A DNA stretch of 64,000 bases. It comes from Tetranychus cinnabarinus. Taxonomy: Eukaryota > Arthropoda > Arachnida > Trombidiformes > Tetranychidae. The notes under the pieces are model-generated. The model saw nothing but the letters and a program-made list of their open reading frames with translations, had not been told where the DNA came from and made no database searches. How positions within the stretch are numbered: the stretch's first letter is position 1; the number at the start of each line of letters is the position of its first letter. The translations under genes were made by a program, and so were the position numbers. Below are positions 1 to 10,110 of this stretch, in pieces. The DNA is taken from contig WHVY01000009.1 in NCBI GenBank assembly GCA_022266195.1, positions 1,488,001 to 1,552,000 on the forward strand, written 5' to 3'.

Positions 1-464
1 TTGCATTTCTACTTCTTCTCTGTGACAATAATTAAAGTGTCCTAAAGGGACATATGGGTGAACATACATTATTTGAACTGTAAATTATCAATTCTAACCT
101 TTGCTATATTTCCTTTGTCTAAATCCTCAACTTCAACCCAAATTTTATCTTCAAATTCAATGATAACTTTATAGCCCATTTCAGAAACATAATATATTTC
201 TATCGAAAATGAATTTTTTAATTCCTAAATCGTATGATTTCACAAACAGATTATAAAGTAAAGACCATTTAGTTGACAGATTCGTGTCTACAGGAAATTC
301 AGCGTGAAAAAACATGGCACTTTATTTTACATTCTTACTCTTACTTTATTCTTGGGACACTTTCAATGGAGTTGCAACTTATTCAGTATTTTGGACGATT
401 TCGTGTTCAATTTCTTGAATCTTTGCAGCATTAATATTCAAGGATTTGATGCCCGTTTATCAGG
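1..464 (-). pseudogene. Degraded C-terminal remains of NYN-RRM copy 1
   Basis: Reverse-strand reading shows shards of the family's C-terminal half in the expected order. Bases 1-200 match the end of the A-type protein (the P-L-G-H-F-N-Y region and the preceding RRM-like domain). Bases 205-440 match the segment around T-K-W-S-L-L-Y and the linker with V-Q-N-T. Frame changes, deletions and stops break it, so it is not part of a working protein. It is the decayed tail of the copy whose N-terminus is the open frame at 465-1616. The left window edge cuts it. Confidence 0.7.
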
Positions 465-1616
465 TTAATTATAATTTGAAGGAAAATTCAAGTCTCTCGC
501 TGGACAAAGAGCAGTATTACTCGGTACATATGGCTTTGCAGTATTAGATACGATATTTTGCTCATCACAAAACTGGATAGCATAAGGATTATCTAAACAT
601 GGTAAAGTCAGATCTGAAGGTGGCTCAGAAATGACTGCATCTGGATATAATATTTGAACTTTTGACAGACAATCTTTAGCATGAGATTTGAATGAGAAGA
701 CAATCCAAAGAGATGATTTTCTTGATAAAATACATTGACTTCCAATAGGTGCAGTACAAGCGACACAAAACTTGATGAATTTACTGTTATCAACTGAATC
801 GCTTACGTTGAGTATCCTGATGAATGTTAACTGTTTAACTTCACATTTATTAGTTTTTGATCGTTTACTTTTTTCAAACTTTATGCTTTTTAATATATCA
901 GCTAGCGGTGAATCGTTTATCAATTCAGCCCTTAAAGAAAGTCGATGATATCGCGAGCCATTTAGCTGTTGGATGGCCTTTTCAGCAAGGTCCAAAGAAG
1001 TAAATCGAATACAAATTAAATCACCACAAATGATGGCACTGTTTTTAATACTTCCAATAGCTTTAGCATTCAATTCATTCATAATTTGACTGATGTTAAC
1101 TGAAGGAGGATAGTTCTTGATTGAAATGAAATAAATTGCTGGTGGTTTAATCGGCTTCAATTCACTATTGGCCAACATGAAAGTGTAGTCAGATATTTGA
1201 TCAAGTTTAGGTGACCAGGAATTAGTTAGTCGAACCAAATGAATCGATACATTATGAAGTTTCTTTAAGTCACTCAAAGTACCATAATAATCGACATCAC
1301 CACTTAACAAGATAATACTACAATCTTGTCCAGAAATTTTGACGAATTTCCTCATCAAATCCAATATTTTGATATCTGCTGAGTCCTTAACTCCATTGTA
1401 AGATTGAACAATATCAATATCCAGATTTGCTAATGAATGGCCAACAATTGAGGGTAACTTATGAACATCGCAAACACAAAAGAAGAAAATTTCATTTAAA
1501 TTGCAAGGTTTAATTATAGTTGATCGAATCAGGTGGACAATGGAATCAACTGATTCTCCTTTTGGTACATCGATGTTTTCAATATCCCAAAACACAGCAC
1601 AAGGTTTAGCCATCAT
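465..1616 (-). CDS. NYN-domain/RRM protein, short form (383 aa), A-type
   Basis: Residues 1-155 form a MARF1/limkain-type NYN (PIN-like) ribonuclease domain: F-W-D-I-E-N gives Asp11, D-S-A-D-I-K gives Asp81, and S-G-D-V-D-Y gives Asp107. These are the three acidic positions expected of a metal-dependent RNase. Residues about 160-235 resemble an RRM (Y-F-I-S-I-K-N-Y strand, then the I-C-I-R-F-T strand). Residues about 262-330 form a second RRM-like unit with C-I-L-S-R-K-S and L-W-I-V-F-S-F. The start Met-Met precedes the family-conserved A-K-P-C-A-V. The frame stops where full-length paralogues continue through a linker, and the lost C-terminal half is recognisable at 1-464. The 383-aa copy at 22233-23384 stops at the equivalent codon, so this may be a genuine short form or a shared truncation. 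Function as an RNA-binding nuclease is inferred. Confidence 0.75.
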   Translation of the reverse strand: MMAKPCAVFWDIENIDVPKGESVDSIVHLIRSTIIKPCNLNEIFFFCVCDVHKLPSIVGHSLANLDIDIVQSYNGVKDSADIKILDLMRKFVKISGQDCSIILLSGDVDYYGTLSDLKKLHNVSIHLVRLTNSWSPKLDQISDYTFMLANSELKPIKPPAIYFISIKNYPPSVNISQIMNELNAKAIGSIKNSAIICGDLICIRFTSLDLAEKAIQQLNGSRYHRLSLRAELINDSPLADILKSIKFEKSKRSKTNKCEVKQLTFIRILNVSDSVDNSKFIKFCVACTAPIGSQCILSRKSSLWIVFSFKSHAKDCLSKVQILYPDAVISEPPSDLTLPCLDNPYAIQFCDEQNIVSNTAKPYVPSNTALCPARDLNFPSNYN

Positions 1617-3292
1617 TATAACAGTATTGCAATTAATTTTAGAGATTGATGAGGAGACTATTTTAAATTCAAGAAAAATGAGACTTAATTGTGTGATCTG
1701 AAAATAACTAATTTACCAATGGATGGAACACTTTTAATAAGGTGTGAATTGGTTAGTAAATCAACTGTAAATCAAAAATAATGTGTGACTGAATGAAAAA
1801 TGAAATTTTCAAACAAATGATATAATATCTGTTCAGCAAAACTCTCTTTAAATATCGTGCATGTGTAGCAAAAATAGCTTGTACCCTAGTACATTGTAAC
1901 AAAAGTAACTTTTCTAGGTTAATACAAAAATAACTTTACGCACTTTATTAGTTTCCTACGCAACCTAGCCAAATATCAACCCTTTGAGCATGTAAATAAA
2001 GCTCAAGTTAAAATAAAATGAGTAGACTCGGTTGATGATTACATGAACTTCTCATCTTGAAATGAATCAATAAAGTGTATAAATTGAAACTAATTGAATA
2101 AATACTCAGCGGACGTAGCAAAGCGCACCGAAGATGCTAAGTTATCATTGCTAACTTGTACTTCCATCGAATCAATTCCACTTTCAACTTTACGGCAAAA
2201 GATCACTTCCATCATTCAGCGTTTATGGAAATTTATCTCATTTTATATATTCTATTTTTTGGTTGTCTGTGTATACTAGATTTTATTAGTTTAGATATGT
2301 TAGAATGGCTTTTATCTAGCATTCATAACGCAGTCCTAACCTAAACATGAGTAAGCCAGATTATTGGCCAACTATGGGTCTATAGTACTTTTAAGTTTGG
2401 TCGAGTTAGGTTCGTTACGAAAGTGCTTTTGCTTGTGAACATTTGCTTTCGCTTTATACTGCTCAAAAATGAAAGCAAAATCAAATTGAACTCAAATTTC
2501 AATGATAAATATTCTAGGAATCAAATTAAAAGAAACAGAACTATAATAGAATCTTAAATTTCTTTTTGGTGGTTTATGGTTTGTGCCACTGTATTGTGAT
2601 GGCTATTTATGAAACGATAAAAAAACATACCATAGATGTAAGATTCAAAAGTTTCTTAACCTTATATTGAATAAAAATAAAATGAAATTTCATGAAAAAC
2701 TAATAAATTGCTCTGCATGCTTCGATTTTGTTGATCGATCGTCTAAACACGTACTGTGATCTCAGCCCTGGAATATAAAGCGGAAGACTCAGGCTGGATC
2801 ATCTAACTAGCCATATTCATTGATTCATATTCAAACTGCTTTTTTGATTATATTTATTAATTGTCAGTAAATTCCAGTCTAATTGCTTTTTCATACAAAA
2901 GAATGAAGGTTTCCTTAAGGAGCAAGTGATTTGAACTCGGATTGAAAGTTTAAGATTAGTGGATGAAAATTTACATAAAATGGAATGAGTTTGGATTGAT
3001 GAGACTTGCAAAGGTTAACTTAACAAAATTGGCACTTTTATTACATTGTATTTAATGGTGCTATTACATCATTGTACAGCTTAAAGCACGATAGTGTATT
3101 CAGGTCAATGGGTTCGAAATGTTTATTCGCGGAATACCTCGATTTTAAAGAGTTTTGTATTAACAATTTACTGATAGCTTAATGGTGTTCCATAGGATGG
3201 AAAACTCCTCATAAACTGAATCTCTCCTTGTGTGGGCAACAATTCGTGAAATCAGAAAAAAATTATTCTATTGAATTTAACTCTAATATAAT
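1617..3292. other. Intergenic spacer of an A+B gene unit, repeated elsewhere
   Basis: No convincing gene. Bases about 1780-2340 match 23640-24100 and 40070-40500, and bases about 2360-2480 match 24180-24300. Bases about 2680-3030 match 40740-41090 almost perfectly. The near-identical small reading frame in both of those last places (reverse strand 2817-3011 and 40878-41072) therefore reflects a recent segmental duplication and is not evidence of coding. The spacer holds the putative promoter of the A-type gene at 465-1616. Confidence 0.6.
2075..2083 (-). promoter_or_regulatory. Putative TATA-like box (T-T-T-A-T-A-C-A-C) of A-type copy 1
   Basis: The same nonamer occurs at the matching place upstream of the A-type gene interrupted by the retrotransposon (40244-40252). 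It also occurs upstream of B-type copies (6360-6368, 20562-20570, 44284-44292). Here it lies about 460 bp upstream of the start codon in a block conserved between paralogues. The promoter role is inferred only from conservation and sequence. Confidence 0.35.
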
Positions 3293-6091
3293 TTATACAT
3301 TCAACTGACAAAATCGGCTGATCGGCATTCCAACTGCTTTTTTGTAACTATAATTGAAGTGTCCTAATGGGAAAACATCATAATTCAAGTATATATTCGT
3401 AACGCTCTTTTTTGTATTCATCAATTTACTTGCGAGCATTTCAGCAACTTCTGGAGGACTTTCTTGGATCGACTCCATTGTAACTCCAACTTCAAAATCA
3501 TCATCATCCTGCTCATGTAATAATTTGAACTTAATCTGGTCAATTCTAGTTTTAACCTTGTTTCCTTTCTTCAAATACTCAACTCCAACCCAAACTTTAT
3601 CTTGAAATTCAATGCAAGCTGGACAGTCCATTTGTATCAAATTCAATTTGATTATTGAGATCATTCCAGATGTAAATTTAAATTCAGAATTTGTTGTAAT
3701 AACGAATAAATATTGTAGTTTCTTTATCATTTCATCATCTAATATTAATACACCCAGATCTGTCGTCGATTGAACTGTAAATAAATTTGAATCAAGCAGA
3801 CTTTTGTTTTGTACAATCTGCTCGAGAACCTTTCGTTTGTCGTTGATGATATAATACTCAGAGTACTTGGAACATGCTAACTGTGGCTTTCTAATAGAAC
3901 CTATTTCCTTGAACTCTTGCAAATAGGGAACTTCAGCAGTTGTCAACTTTTTCAAAAAATGTTGAGCAGCGAGTGCTTCATGCCATGAATTATATATTAA
4001 ATTGAGTTCAATAACCGAGGCTGTGGCAGCGAGTGGAATAACTTTGCTAAAATTTACAAAAATTTTAACGATTTGTTCGAGCGCTAGTTTGTGTGAAGTC
4101 CATCGACTATAGAATTGCCCAGAAACAGTAAAGTGAAAAACCGATTCATTGCATTCTTGTTCTTGCATTCGTTGCAGTCTTATTTGTTCTATGAAGTTTG
4201 GTCTTTTGATTGGCTTCGAAACTTCTAATTGGCTCGAAAGAAATGCTAAATCATAAGCACCACCAGCTAAATCCTGTAAATTGATGGACTCCAAAAGTTC
4301 GTTTGAAGGTTTAGCCATTGACATATCATTTTGTTGCGTGAGACTTGCTACAAATCCGTCTACATTTTTCTCAGAATTCTTACACGTATCTTCATCAGGA
4401 AAACCAATCCAAATCTCTCCTGGAATAGATTTGATGAAGATACATTCACGATTTCCTAAAATACTTTTGCTCATTTCCATAAAATGGTCATGCAACTGCG
4501 ATTCAATTTTTATCACAAGACAAGATAAGTCAAGCTGTTCATTTAAACACCAAGGAGTTCCAGAGCATCGAATCATTTTCTTTGCAGCTTTCAGTTTGTG
4601 AGCTTCTGATGCGTCCACGGATTCTAAAGGTTCTAGATAACGTGATTGTATTTTTTCAAAAGCATCTTGATAAAAAGAAGCAGAGTCGAATTGAGCACAA
4701 TAAAGATTTCCATCAAATATAACCTTCTTCGCACCCGAATCTTTAACTTCTTGTTCGGTGCAAATCTCAGATATGGGAACGAACTCTAAAGGTTCTAAAT
4801 AACGGGAGCGTATTCTATCAAAAACATCTTGATAAGCAGACATAGAGTCAAAATGAGCACAATAAAAATTTCCATCGAATAGAACCTTTTTCGCTCCCAA
4901 ATCGTATAGTTTCTCGAACAGATTATAAAGTAGTGACCATTTGGTTGGTTCGTAATATTGCACAGGAGCACTAAAATCAGGAGTATATCGAAAGAATATA
5001 TTCCATTCATCACGGGCATCAAGGCTGGCTACACTAGAAGGCGCTTCATTTGTGTATATTTCTCCGCATGATTCAACGAAGTATGGGCTTTCGTGACGAG
5101 TTGATTCCACGTCAACCCATGGTCTGCATATGACTGCATCATAAATCATTTTCACTTTTGGCAAAAACTTTTGCGCATCAGATTTGAATAAAAAGACAAT
5201 CCAACGATGTGATTTCACTGATAAAACACATTGACTGCCTGATTGTGCAGCATAAGCGATACAAAATTTAAAAATTTGATTTTGATAGGCTTCATTAGGG
5301 TGGAACACTTTGATGAATGTTAATTGTTTTACTTCCTTGTTGCTTTTCGTCTGCATAACCACTTCAGGCTTTATACATTTCAATATTTCAGCTAGAAGTG
5401 AGTCTATTATCAATTTAGCCGTTAAAAAAACTGCCTTATACCGAAATCCTTTAATCTGTTCGATGGCCTTTTCAGCATTCTCTAAAGTAGAAAATCCAAT
5501 ACAAATTGAATTATCGTAATTGATGGCACTGTTTTTAATAATTCCATTGGCCTGAGCATTCAATTTATTCACCACTTGACTGATGTTGAATGAAAAGGGA
5601 AAAAATTGGATTAAAATAAAACACATTTGTGAGCCAGGTGGTTCAACTGGCTTTAATACACCATCATTTAAAATGAATATGTGGTCAGCTATTTGATCCA
5701 GTTTATGTGAGGGTGAATCAGCTAATCTAATAAGATAAATTGATACATTATGACGCTTCTTTAGATCACTCAAAGTACCAAAATAACCAGCATCACAACT
5801 TAACAATATAATTATACAATCTGGTCCAGCAGAGCTAACAAACTTTCGCATTAATTCCAATATTTTAATATCAGCTGATACCCCATTGTAAGCTTGAAAA
5901 TACAGATTTAATGAATGGTCAACATTGGAAGGTAATTTATGAACATCACAAACACAAAAGAAAGAGATTTCATTCAAATTGTAAGGTTTAATTACAGTTG
6001 AGCGAATCAGGTCCACAATGGAATCAACTGTTTGTCCTTTTGGTACATCAGCATTTTGAATATCCCAAAACACAGCACAATATTTAATCAT
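3293..6091 (-). CDS. NYN-domain/multi-RRM protein, full-length B-type
   Basis: Single open frame of 932 aa counted from the Met at 6091, which aligns with the family start M-x-K-P-C-A-V. An upstream in-frame Met at 6127 would add 12 residues not shared by paralogues. The NYN domain is residues 1-150 with Asp10 (F-W-D-I-Q-N), Asp74 (S-A-D-I-K) and Asp100 (S-C-D-A-G-Y). An RRM-like domain spans about 155-235 and a second about 260-330. Then come repeated units containing T-K-W-S-L-L-Y-N-L-F and G-A-K-K-V-(L/I)-F-D-G-N (the latter occurs twice, a local duplication), E-I-W-I-G-F-P-D-E, and V-I-P-L-A-A-T-A. The protein ends in P-L-G-H-F-N-Y-S-Y. The architecture suggests an RNA-binding endoribonuclease related to MARF1, but no LOTUS domain is apparent. 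Its upstream region carries a TATA-like motif and a conserved palindrome. Confidence 0.85.
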   Translation of the reverse strand: MIKYCAVFWDIQNADVPKGQTVDSIVDLIRSTVIKPYNLNEISFFCVCDVHKLPSNVDHSLNLYFQAYNGVSADIKILELMRKFVSSAGPDCIIILLSCDAGYFGTLSDLKKRHNVSIYLIRLADSPSHKLDQIADHIFILNDGVLKPVEPPGSQMCFILIQFFPFSFNISQVVNKLNAQANGIIKNSAINYDNSICIGFSTLENAEKAIEQIKGFRYKAVFLTAKLIIDSLLAEILKCIKPEVVMQTKSNKEVKQLTFIKVFHPNEAYQNQIFKFCIAYAAQSGSQCVLSVKSHRWIVFLFKSDAQKFLPKVKMIYDAVICRPWVDVESTRHESPYFVESCGEIYTNEAPSSVASLDARDEWNIFFRYTPDFSAPVQYYEPTKWSLLYNLFEKLYDLGAKKVLFDGNFYCAHFDSMSAYQDVFDRIRSRYLEPLEFVPISEICTEQEVKDSGAKKVIFDGNLYCAQFDSASFYQDAFEKIQSRYLEPLESVDASEAHKLKAAKKMIRCSGTPWCLNEQLDLSCLVIKIESQLHDHFMEMSKSILGNRECIFIKSIPGEIWIGFPDEDTCKNSEKNVDGFVASLTQQNDMSMAKPSNELLESINLQDLAGGAYDLAFLSSQLEVSKPIKRPNFIEQIRLQRMQEQECNESVFHFTVSGQFYSRWTSHKLALEQIVKIFVNFSKVIPLAATASVIELNLIYNSWHEALAAQHFLKKLTTAEVPYLQEFKEIGSIRKPQLACSKYSEYYIINDKRKVLEQIVQNKSLLDSNLFTVQSTTDLGVLILDDEMIKKLQYLFVITTNSEFKFTSGMISIIKLNLIQMDCPACIEFQDKVWVGVEYLKKGNKVKTRIDQIKFKLLHEQDDDDFEVGVTMESIQESPPEVAEMLASKLMNTKKSVTNIYLNYDVFPLGHFNYSYKKAVGMPISRFCQLNV

Positions 6092-6317
6092 TGCAGCTAT
6101 CAATATATATTTGATTATAAAATTCACTGGTTAATTAATTTCACGAATTAAAGAAGAAGCCTTTGATTGAAGAACACCCTTTTCATTGTTTCTTTTTACA
6201 GATGTTCCTTCAATCTTATTTACTGGGGGAAAGCACCAGATGTGACTAATTGTTGAAAATTGAAAATTTAATTGTAGTTCACATAGATGCCAGCACTTGA
6301 AAAGAACAGACACTTGG

Positions 6318-6337
6318 AAAAGCGTGTAAACGCTTTT
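6318..6337 (-). promoter_or_regulatory. Conserved palindrome upstream of B-type genes
   Basis: A-A-A-A-G-C-G and C-G-C-T-T-T-T arms flank a 6-base loop. The same palindrome sits at 20520-20539 and 44242-44261 in the same arrangement. In each case it lies about 20-25 bp downstream, in gene orientation, of T-T-T-A-T-A-C-A-C (6360-6368 here), which places it near a likely transcription start about 230 bp before the start codon. It could be a protein-binding site or a 5'UTR hairpin. Confidence 0.4.
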
Positions 6338-6359
6338 TCGTTGTAAACTTTAATGTACA

Positions 6360-6368
6360 GTGTATAAA
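6360..6368 (-). promoter_or_regulatory. Putative TATA-like box of B-type copy 2
   Basis: T-T-T-A-T-A-C-A-C on the reverse strand, about 270 bp upstream of the 6091 start codon. It is conserved with 20562-20570 and 44284-44292 at the same spacing from the palindrome. The role is inferred. Confidence 0.35.
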
Positions 6369-6609
6369 GTTCGTGAAAGAAGTGCTACAAAAAGGAGCAG
6401 AATGACGTTAACATTGAATGAACCCATGAACTATTGACAAGTTTTTTCCAACTCTAAAAATTTTTACAGACTCTGTAATTATTGAATCATTGAACCTTTA
6501 TCTCGTTCTTAAAACAACAATCCATTTCGCTTTGTATTTTTTTAGATACAGAATGCTCATCAGAAGACAATTACTGATTGAGATGTCTCGACTTCAATAA
6601 CGCCAGGCA

Positions 6610-6895
6610 TCTGGTTACTCCACTTGTGATGCTTTCACTCTCGGTTGCAGACAACAGAAATCATCATATCTTAAATTATTGATGAAATGACATGCTGTGG
6701 CTGCTTCAACCCATGAACTGAAAACGAAATCAACCTGATAGGTTAATGCCATTACAGCAATGGGTATAACTTTGGCAAACTTAACCAGGATTTTGATTAT
6801 TTGGGAAAAGTTTGATTGAGGACAAGCATGAGTACATCAGACCTTTAACCTGAAAACCGCCTCTTATCTGGTTCCCTTTCTGTTTCCACTGCTTC
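6610..6895 (-). pseudogene. Isolated RRM-like fragment of an A-type NYN-RRM gene
   Basis: Matches the segment at about 25700-25990 of the intact 1014-aa A-type gene (the region with V-I-P-I-A and the surrounding helices). Frameshifts and no open frame of useful length. It is embedded between the B-type gene and the next degraded B-type copy and shows local shuffling of gene pieces. Confidence 0.6.
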
Positions 6896-6970
6896 AATTC
6901 GAAAATGTGAGTTTGTCGTTTTCAGGATCCAGCTGATGCATTTAACTGGCAATATCGACTGGTTGTCATT

Positions 6971-8872
6971 CTAACTGCTTTTTCTGTAATTATAATTGAA
7001 GTGTCCTAATGGCACAGCACTAGGGATGGAATTCACATTCGATGAAGGTGATTCTGTTGGATTCATCAATTTAATTGCCCGCATTTTAGCAACTTCTGTT
7101 GGACTACTCGGGGCTAATTGCATTGTAGCTTCAACTTCAAAATTATCTTCATATTCATGCAACATTTTGAATCTAATCTGCTCGATTCTAGCTTTTGATT
7201 TGTTTCCTTTCTTCAAATACTCAACTGCAACCCAAATTTTATCTTCAAATTCAATGCAAACTGGACAGTCCATTTGTATCAAATTCATTTTAATTATTGA
7301 GATCATTTCAGATGTAAATTCAAAATCAGAATTGGTTGCTATAACGTTTTTATATCGCATTCTCTGTATTATTTCTTCTAACGTCTAACATATTAATATT
7401 TGTCTGCGATTTAATTTTAAGAGATTTAATTTGAATCTTGTTTATTCACCTGACTTTTGTTTTGTACTATTTCGTCGAGAACTGGTCTTTCGTCGTTAAT
7501 GAACTAGTACTTGAAGATGTTGACAAATGCTGACTGCTGTTGTTGTATTACTTCACTTGCTCCATTAAACTCTGTAAAATAGGGAACTTTAGCGAGTGTT
7601 AAGTTGTTGATGAAATGTGTGCTTCATATCGTGAATTGAATATCAATTTGACCACATCATACGATGCTGTGGTAGCGAGCGGAATAACTTTGCTGAAGTT
7701 CACTAAAATTTTAACGGTTTGTTCGAGGGATAATTTAACCCAAGACAGCCAATTATGAAAATTTGCATTGATAGTTATGTGGAAAACTTCTCCATTACAC
7801 TCTTGTTCTTCCGTTCGTAGATAATTTATCCGTTCTATGATTTGCGGTTTAGCGATTGTCTTCATACTTTCTAATTGGGCCGAAGGAAATGCTAAATCAT
7901 GAGCATCACCAACTAAATCTCGGAAATTGATAGATTCCAAAAGTTAATTGGAAGGGTTAGCCATTGAAACATCATTGAGGTACTTGAGATCAGCTAAAAA
8001 TCTAAGTACTGTTTTCTTTGAATTTTTACAGATTAGTTCATCAGGAAAACCAATCCAAAACTCGTCTAGAACTGGTTTGATGAAAATACATTCACGATTC
8101 CCTAAAATCCTTTTGCACCTTTCCTTGAACTCGATGGGAATCAGGTCATTAACTTTTACCAAAGACAGTGTATGTCAAGTTGAATATTTAAACAACAAGG
8201 AATTCCATGCATATATCGAGTCAATGTCTTAATAGTAACCCCAGTAAATTTTTTGTTGAGATCCTGTGCTTTCACGGATTCTAAGGTATAAAATATAGTG
8301 AATGTTTTTCTGAGCAAGCAAGTTGACCCAAAATCGAAATGAGCACAGTAAAGATTCCATCAAATATAACCATAATATAAGTTAGAATGATTGATGTTAC
8401 TGGCGTTTTGATTATATGAACTTTCTTGCGTATTCTTTTCTAGTTTTGGTTTAGCTGCGTTATCTACCTGCGAACTCGCTTCATTTGTGACTTTTTGTTC
8501 ACAAGATTCAACAGTGTATGGGTTTTCGTGGTATTTTGATGTCAATCAACCGATGGATCAGCAATGATGTCGTCTGGATACATTATTTGAACTTTTGAAA
8601 GACAGCCTTGTGCATCAAATTTGAATGAAAAGACAATCCAAAGAAAAGGTTTCCTTGATAAAATACATTGACTGCCTGATTGTTTAGTACAAGCGATACA
8701 AAACTCAAAAATTTTGCTAATATCGGTTTCATCTGCGTTGTTCATCTTGATGAATGTCAATTTCATGAACATTTAATTATTGCTTGTAGTCTCCATAGTC
8801 ACATTAGGCTTCATGCATCATCATGCTTCAATATTTCATAGAGGTGAGCCTAAATTCATCAGGAAAACCTAT
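6971..8872 (-). pseudogene. Frameshifted B-type NYN-RRM pseudogene (C-terminal two thirds)
   Basis: Successive reverse-strand pieces lie in family order but different frames. 8542-8772 is the second RRM-like unit with C-I-L-S-R-K. 8360-8545 is the following linker. 7944-8162 carries F-W-I-G-F-P-D-E. 7599-7940 carries V-I-P-L-A-T-T-A, and 6971-7360 ends in P-L-G-H-F-N-Y. The NYN domain is missing. Bases 20741-21620 carry a closely matching pseudogene, so the broken copy was itself duplicated along with its surroundings. Confidence 0.8.
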
Positions 8873-8969
8873 CTTTTCTTTTCACCAGCCCCAGAATGGT
8901 GGCTGAGTGTATTATATTAAGCACTATTGCCTGATTAGACTTACAAAAGATAAAGCTTTCGGCCTTCTT

Positions 8970-9075
8970 CTCTATTAAAAAATTGTATTTTCAAGATAAC
9001 AAATGGTTAGCAAAATTGAGACTTAATTTTTAGATTAAACCAATTGTTATCTTGGTTATTGTTTTTTTAATAGAG
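8970..9075. repeat. Imperfect 106-bp inverted-repeat hairpin, possibly MITE-like
   Basis: The left arm (8970-9009) beginning C-T-C-T-A-T-T-A-A-A pairs imperfectly with the right arm (9036-9075) ending T-T-T-A-A-T-A-G-A-G. The internal blocks A-A-G-A-T-A-A-C-A-A and T-T-G-T-T-A-T-C-T-T are complementary. The central spacer is about 26 bases. No coding potential. It sits at the junction between two degraded gene copies, where a small DNA transposon could have inserted. No target duplication was confirmed. Confidence 0.5.
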
Positions 9076-9230
9076 AGCAATGCATATTGATTTAAAATGA
9101 ATATTGACATTGATAATTGATTCTATCACCAAAAAGGGGCTGGTTTTTTTTGCGTAAGCTAAAATTCACCTTCGCTCAAAGAGTATAACAAGAGAGAACA
9201 CTTAATGTTAATCATTTTTATCAGTAAATT

Positions 9231-9404
9231 GTTAAAAAAGTCACCACAAGATGTTGCTGAAAGAAGAAATCATTTGTTTTTCAATGTAAAAGTCAGCGGA
9301 CAGAGCGGACGACGCCATGCAGCGGTGATGTGCCTCAACTAAAATTTTACATTGAAGTATACCTTAATTTTTGTACCAGAGGCATCGTGTGGTGACTTTT
9401 TTAA
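9231..9404. mobile_element. Small MITE-like element, 174 bp
   Basis: About 22-bp terminal inverted repeats: G-T-T-A-A-A-A-A-A-G-T-C-A-C-C-A-C-A at 9231-9248, mirrored by T-G-T-G-G-T-G-A-C-T-T-T-T-T-T-A-A-C ending at 9404. Further internal inverted blocks exist around T-T-C-A-A-T-G-T-A-A-A-A. The interior is GC-richer than its surroundings and has no coding frame. No clear target duplication was found, so the family is not assigned. Confidence 0.6.
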
Positions 9405-9479
9405 CTATTTTGCGATAAATATGCTCCCATTGAAGTGAACACTCTTCTTACTCTTTGCCTTCGCTGGTCTGAAAGTGAT

Positions 9480-10110
9480 TTGTTGAAAATGCATTCACAG
9501 TTGTCTAAAAAGTCTTTACTTTGATCCACAAAGTCTGACAATGTGAATGTGAATGTGATGCATCAGCTAATTTGATTGTAACGCAATTTAAACCAAGCTC
9601 TTGACTCAAACACCCAGGATTGTAAGGAGGATAACTATTCATTTTGTTCGTAATTTTATGTTCAAGTGACTCGCAAACCTCGAAAATCAAGAGAGTCCTT
9701 CTTGTCAAGCATTTTTTGATAATCTATTTCGGAATCGAAGTATAATATAAAAAGAATATATTTCTATCGAAAATGACTTTTTTAGCTCCTAAATCGTATG
9801 ATTTCTCAAACAGATTATAAAGTAAAGACCATTTACTAGATAGATTGGCGGAGAAACAGGTAACTTATGCTTAATGACACTTCCTGGTTTAGATGGTTCG
9901 ATTTCATCAATGATCGTATCCTTAATATTACTGTTTTCAGACTTGATGTTAAATGTTTGATTAACTTGGCTTGTTGATTGTGCATCCAATGCCTTTTCTT
10001 GGGACACTTTCAATGGAGTTGCAACTTCATCAGTATTTTGGACGATTTCGAGTTCAATTTCTTGCATCTTTGAAGTATTATTCAAAGAATTAATGTCCGA
10101 AGGTTTAACA
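9480..10110 (-). pseudogene. Degraded A-type NYN-RRM remnant (middle region)
   Basis: Bases 9505-9708 correspond to the segment just after the T-K-W-S-L-L-Y unit of the A-type protein. Bases 9789-10085 correspond to its linker (E-I-V-Q-N-T, V-S-Q-E-K-A-L-D, S-Q-V-N-Q-T-F-N-I-K-S-E). Order is conserved but frames are broken. The homology ends abruptly at about 10110, where an oppositely oriented C-terminal fragment begins. An inversion breakpoint therefore replaced the missing N-terminus. Confidence 0.75.

Noticed and set aside
2817..3011. 64-codon reverse-strand frame repeated at 40878-41072
   Set aside because: Conserved only because the whole spacer was recently duplicated. No start context, domain or synonymous-change pattern supports coding.
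4281..4601. Plus-strand frames over NYN-RRM genes (also 6996-7388, 41539-41823, 48461-48664, 60633-60836)
   Set aside because: They mirror conserved minus-strand coding sequence. Their repetition between paralogues is a shadow of the real frame.
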